The notes under the pieces are model-generated. The model was given only the letters and a program-made list of their open reading frames with translations. It had not been told where the DNA came from and did no database searches. A program made the position numbers and the translations under genes. This document shows positions 60,051-64,000 of a DNA stretch of 64,000 nucleotides, one piece after another. This DNA is from Cenococcum geophilum 1.58 (Eukaryota > Ascomycota > Dothideomycetes > Gloniales > Gloniaceae): NCBI GenBank assembly GCA_001692895.1, contig KV748223.1:992001-1056000 (forward strand), given 5' to 3'. Positions within the stretch are counted from its first letter, which is position 1. Every line of letters starts with the position of its first letter.

Positions 60051-61170
60051 ATGACCCAAGTTACCAAGGAGCCTGCATCCCGAAAAATACGGGCAAAACA
60101 CTTTACCCCACCCCCAGAATTATACTATAATGCTAGGGAAAATAAGCATCTAAAGACTCCTCTACGTATAGGAGTTCTCTACGCTAAAATCTTTGGCCAA
60201 TTACTGGGCAAGGCCATTCCTCTAGCTATTATATAGCAGGCTACTAGAATTATAGAGCACTCTTAGTAACGTATTGTGGCCTTAAAGCAATGCAGAACTA
60301 TATATAATTTTAGGCTAGAAATAAGAGGGAGAAATCGAGCTCTTATAAAGGAAGATATCCACGCTATTGCTGTGTATTTAGACGACCCCAATCTTAATTA
60401 AGACTTAAAATTAGCCCTATAGCAGACTATTGTTTAAAAGGCCCTAAATTATAAAGATCTTCTAATAGTTCTAACTTAAAGAATAAGTTACTAACCTCTT
60501 AGAAATAAGCTAATTTAAAGAGCTATAAAAAAGGATAAAGGGTATATTAATGCAAAGATAGAAGAAGAGAAGTAGCTTAACTAGGAGCAGGCAGATAGAA
60601 GAAAGAATTAGTACTATTTATAGCTAGAAAAAAGACCCTATCCTAAAGACTAGAATAATATTGCTTTTTATAATAAATATTACTTTAGTTTAGGTGCAGA
60701 AGAAACCCATAAAATTAAGAGAAAAAGTAGTAATCTTTACCGCTATTTACCATAGAATATTTATAGGAAGAAGGGGGTTACTAAAAAGGATAAAAAGGAG
60801 AAGGCCTAGGAGAAGAAACATCTTAAACTGTTTAATGTCTTTATTATTATTAGCAGGACCTAAAAAAAGTTCTTCTTATATAAGGTGGATAACCAGGTAA
60901 GTAAGATAAATTTAAAAGCCTATACCAAGTAGGTGTTACCATGGCTTCTTTTAAAGTTTAATATTAAGGGAATTACTTTATACCAGGATACAGATTTAGC
61001 GCATAAATTAAGGGAGTCTTTAGCCTGGGTAAAGGAATGGGACTTAAAGCTTTTAATATTGCCTGGTTTATCACCAGATCTATTAATTATAGAGTCCTTA
61101 GCCCATCCTATTAAGAAGAAATTCCATTTAAAGCGCGTGGAAGAGGATATAGCATTAGAGCGTTTTATAG
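60051..61170 (+). pseudogene. Tc1/mariner-type transposase, RIP-disrupted and 3'-truncated
   Basis: The ATG at 60051 opens 61 stop-free codons (MTQVTKEPASRKIRAKHFTP), an N-terminal region seen in fungal mariner proteins. The same frame continues with stops to 60933, then is open again to the break. A helix-turn-helix-like region (GRNRALIKEDIHAI) lies near 60330. Catalytic domain: LYQDTDLAHKLRESLAWVKE near 60990-61045 holds the second Asp. LILPGLSPDLLIIESLAHPI near 61055-61115 holds the third acidic residue (IIE), as in the DDE_3 family pattern SPDLNxIE. Element E is inserted after ALERFIA, so the last few dozen residues are missing; the open frame past 61170 is E sequence. Confidence 0.82.
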
Positions 61171-62468
61171 CATTAGCATTTTGTTGGGGTGCTAAGATCC
61201 TAGAGGCCTCCTAATAGGATTTTGACTTTCCTAAAGGTCCTAATCGTCCTGGTAGGCTCCTGGCAGGCTCCTAGTAGGATTTTAATTTTCCTAATTGTCC
61301 TAGTCGTCCTGATAGGCTTCTGGCAGGATCTTTGATTTCCTAATCGTCCTCTTACGGTCCTGTTAGGGTCTTAATAGGAAACTAGTATTTCCTAATCATT
61401 CCTAACAGGCTCTTGGCAGGATCTTAATTTTCTTAATTATCCTATTAGGTTCCTAACAGGATACCCCTAAGCGATACCCCTCCTAACCCCCCCCCCTAAA
61501 GCAACACCTCCTATGCACACCCCTTAAGACACCCCCCCAATACGACACCCTCCCTACTGTAATACCCCCCCTAATGGGATACCTCCCCCTTAATGCGACA
61601 CGACCCTATATACGCGTGCGCGCGACACACAGTGCTATTAGGTCCCCGCTATATTCCTAATAGCCTACATGTGCCTCTGCTAAGTTACCCCCTTTGCAGT
61701 CACCCCATTCTTTACCCTTCCTTATATCCTCCCTTAGGAGGCACTAGAACGGCAGCCAGCAGAGGACCGTCGCCAAAACTAGACGACCGTCGCCAGAACC
61801 AGACGACCGTCGCCAGAACCAGACGACCGTTACAAGAACTAGACGACAACCTTTCGAACAACTAGCTAGCGAAGACCACGAACGATTTAATTGATCGATT
61901 AATCGAATTTGATATTAGCCCATTACCAAATCGTATTAAGGCCTCCTAGGGAGGCACCCTAGACGACTACCGTTTGAATATACAGCTAGCAAACGGCTAT
62001 AGAGAACAACCTGGATTAATTAGAGCCTTTAATTGGGCTAACCTCTCCCCTAAATTAAATCAGATACTGACATAGGCAGGTAGGTAAATAGGTAGGTAGG
62101 TAGATAGGTAGGTAAGTAGGAGAGGACTATCGTTAGAACCAGACGATAATTGTTTAAACAACCAGCCAGCAAACACCACGATTGATTTGATTAATCAATT
62201 GAATTAAACTAGAGCCTTAATATCAGCCTATTACCAAATTAAATTGAATTAAGGCCTCTTAGGGAGGCACCCTAGATAACTACCGTTTAAATATATAGCC
62301 AATAAACGCCTATAGAGAACGATTTAAATTAATATAATTAATCGCAATCGAATTAAGCAGAGCCTTCGATCGGGCTAACCTCTCCCCCGAATTACAGATA
62401 CAGACAGGTAGGATAGATAGGTGGGCACGACAGGCATAGGCAGGCATAGATAGGTAGGATAGGCAGAT

Positions 62469-62503
<35 letters not shown>

Positions 62504-62969
62504 CACTAGGCCTAGTTAGGAAATCAGCACACGGCCAGTAGATTATCGGGAACACCGCCGATTGACGATTTAGAGCCTCCGCGAGAGGCTCCTTAGTTAA
62601 TCGCCCGACGCCTAAGTAGAGCTCTATAACAGACACAGGCGGTAAACAAAAGAGATTAATTTGGATTATTTAGATTATATATAATTAAATTAATTTTATA
62701 TTTTTTAACTAGCTGCAAATACTGGAGTGTTAATATACCTTATTTTTAAATCTAGAATTTTTATTGTTGTCCTGATGGTCCTAATGGCCCTGATGGTCCT
62801 GATGGTCCTGGAGGTCCTGGAGGTCCTGGAGGTCCTGGTGGTCCTGGTGGTCCGGGCGACCTCCTGACAGGTTCCTAACAGGATGCCGAGTGTAAGTGTC
62901 TTCTGGAGCTCCTAACAGCCCTAACAGGAGCTGTTAGGAGCTGTCAGTACTGTTAGGAGGCATAAACAT
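61171..62969. mobile_element. Element E copy 2, inverted relative to copy 1
   Basis: Starts CATTAGCATTTTGTTGGGG (the end of copy 1 reversed) and runs to GGAGGCATAAACAT, where a Copia LTR cuts off its last ten or so bases. Colinear with copy 1: subterminal TCCTNNTAGGA clusters at 61205-61450 and 62760-62965, a 20-bp minisatellite (about four units, 61765-61850), GGCA/GGTA microsatellites (62060-62120 and 62400-62510), and the 90-codon frame at 61593-61865 that matches the 67-codon frame of copy 1. It is less mutated than copy 1. The 108-codon antisense frame at 62310-62636 runs through the microsatellite. Confidence 0.8.
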
Positions 62970-64000
62970 TGTTGGCCACGAAGGTAGCCTTACTATAGAG
63001 GTGCGACGGGTGCTGTTCGACGTCTGTATCAGACAGTGTTAGTCTAGTTTCAACCTGTATCATCACTCTCTAGGGACCCCTATAGGGGGTCAATTCTCTT
63101 ATATATATTAGGGCTCTTAGAGCCACCTTTGAATAAAATAGATCATTTGTACAATTCTGTGTCTCTACCTATTAGCTAGCTAATGTCATTTATCTTAATA
63201 CCTGCCTGGCTGAAAGTTATAAGCCCGGTAACCTTCTGAGCACTAGGGAAATCTCAGTGGCCAGACGACTACCACTAAGCCTCTTTGAGCATAGTTCGTC
63301 ACGAAATATTGTGTGCTTTACGCGTAAGCGCGTCTCTTTACGCAACCTTAAAACAAAAGCTAATATAGCAACCAAGGACTCTATAAACCCTCTTTTGCTA
63401 ACCTAGAAAGACTGGCCTATATAGTTTTAATTTATCCGCTAAGAGGCAAGTTTTGCAAAGATCTGGGACTATGTCGACCTAGATAAGACGGAGAACGAAA
63501 TTAAAGAAAACAATGAGCCAGCCATACCTTCGATAGCAGCAGCTCCTACAGCACCTGCACCAGCACCTGCAGATCCTGCAGCACCAGCAGCGGATCCTGC
63601 AGCTCCTGCAGCACTAGCAGCGGCTCCTACAGCTCCAGCAGCAACTCCATCATCTACTGGAACAGCTACACCTGGGTTATTAAGTCAAGGACAACAAACT
63701 TAGCAATCTCTAGAGATATAGAGAATGCTCTTCGAGCTCTATAAGCTCTAACGACAGGACTACCTAAAGCGGGAAGAGAAGCTCTATACGTTTGCAGCAC
63801 TCTTGCATGCTACCATAGGCACCAACTTCTTAGGGTATTTTAAGAACCTTACCACACTACATTTGATTCTAAGATAGCTGAAGAAGGTAGCAAGGCTATC
63901 TTAAGCTACGTTGCAGCAAATGGTATTAGACGATCTTAAGAAATGGAAATAAGGGCCTAAACGCCAGACTCTAGAATTATGGCTTTAGCTTTATATTACT
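62970..64000 (+). mobile_element. 5' end of a young Ty1/Copia retrotransposon
   Basis: TGTTGGCCACGAAGG at 62970 starts an LTR inside element E. It is followed by an LTR-like stretch with a TATATATATTAGGGCTCTTA region, a leader and then gag, and is cut by the window end. The inner LTR edge cannot be set without the 3' copy; it is probably between 63200 and 63300. The five bases before it (AACAT, 62965-62969) should be repeated after the 3' LTR. CpA is frequent here, so little RIP. Confidence 0.75.
63365..64000 (+). pseudogene. Copia Gag N-terminal part
   Basis: The frame starts at 63365 with ATA (probably once ATG), then ATKDSINPLLLT.KDWPI. It reads ASFAKIWDYVDLDKTENEIK near 63450-63500. An Ala/Pro-rich linker follows at 63539-63660 (alternating APAPADPAAP and similar). 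After the linker come LFELYKL, ATIGTNFLGYF, TLHLILR and then DDLKKWK.GPKRQTLELWL near 63930-63985. This is the order of fungal Copia gag proteins, where a 'LKGPKRQ.LE.WL' motif is common. It has about a dozen stops but far fewer per codon than the elements to the left. It continues beyond the window. Confidence 0.78.

Noticed and set aside
59853-60130. Frames on both strands upstream of the mariner transposase
   Set aside because: Different frame or strand from the transposase start at 60051, and no motif; open because this stretch escaped RIP.
60694-60900. 68-codon Lys/Arg-rich frame
   Set aside because: Shifted frame inside the mariner transposase; the true frame here carries RIP stops.
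62310-62636. 108-codon minus-strand frame in E copy 2
   Set aside because: Passes through the GGCA microsatellite (repeated Ala-Cys-Leu-Pro) and is not open in copy 1.
1-64000. CRISPR arrays, rRNA, tRNA, bacterial promoters or operons
   Set aside because: Repeats here are LTRs, minisatellites and transposon ends without a regular spacer layout; I found no tRNA or rRNA signature, and the elements are fungal.

Overview
This window is a dense graveyard of nested transposable elements from a filamentous ascomycete (Pezizomycotina-like) genome. I found no intact host gene. Nearly every recognisable coding stretch is full of in-frame TAG/TAA/TGA stops, TpA is very abundant, and CpA/TpG is scarce while CpG is common. 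That is the mark of repeat-induced point mutation (RIP) acting on CpA. Paired LTRs differ almost only by transitions. The families present (Ty3/Gypsy with chromodomain, fungal Ty1/Copia, pogo/Fot1-type, Tc1/mariner-type, Crypton-type and DUF6589 proteins) are typical of fungi. I cannot name the species.

Layout from the oldest layer up. Layer 0 (9518-12487) is a RIP-damaged divergent gene pair: a DUF6589-like gene on the minus strand and a Crypton/Ndc10-like recombinase gene on the plus strand with a good 58-bp intron. Both sides are cut by Gypsy elements. Layer 1 is two minus-strand Gypsy elements: B (6209-9517, gag to RT) and B2 (3' LTR at 12488, then scattered fragments to 36059). Layer 2: Gypsy A (1-6208, minus) sits in B. 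In B2 sit a gag-only LTR element (13546-16647), an outer Copia (16673-28516), Gypsy C (28727-34556, plus) and A' (36060-59004, plus, same family as A). Layer 3: an inner Copia (17961-23950) sits in the outer Copia. A' is cut by element E copy 1 (36545-38340), a pogo/Fot1 transposon (38496-40547), a 127-bp solo LTR (42677-42803), Gypsy N1 (43467-49852), gag-only element N2 (51078-57846) and a Copia fragment (from 59005). Layer 4, right edge: a 437-bp foldback element in the Copia fragment, a mariner transposase (60051-61170) broken by E copy 2 (61171-62969), which is in turn broken by a fresh-looking Copia (62970 to the window end).

Seven retroelement or LTR insertions show 4-5 bp target-site duplications that I could read directly, and the pogo element shows the TA duplication, so the nesting order is well supported. 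The elements do not act together as a pathway. The common thread is repeated insertion into dead retroelements, followed by RIP. Several short modules (a GATTTTCC palindrome, a 10-bp AATTT-phased array, and a shared segment of E and N2) recur in otherwise unrelated elements. The DUF6589/Crypton pair is the best candidate for an undescribed mobile unit.
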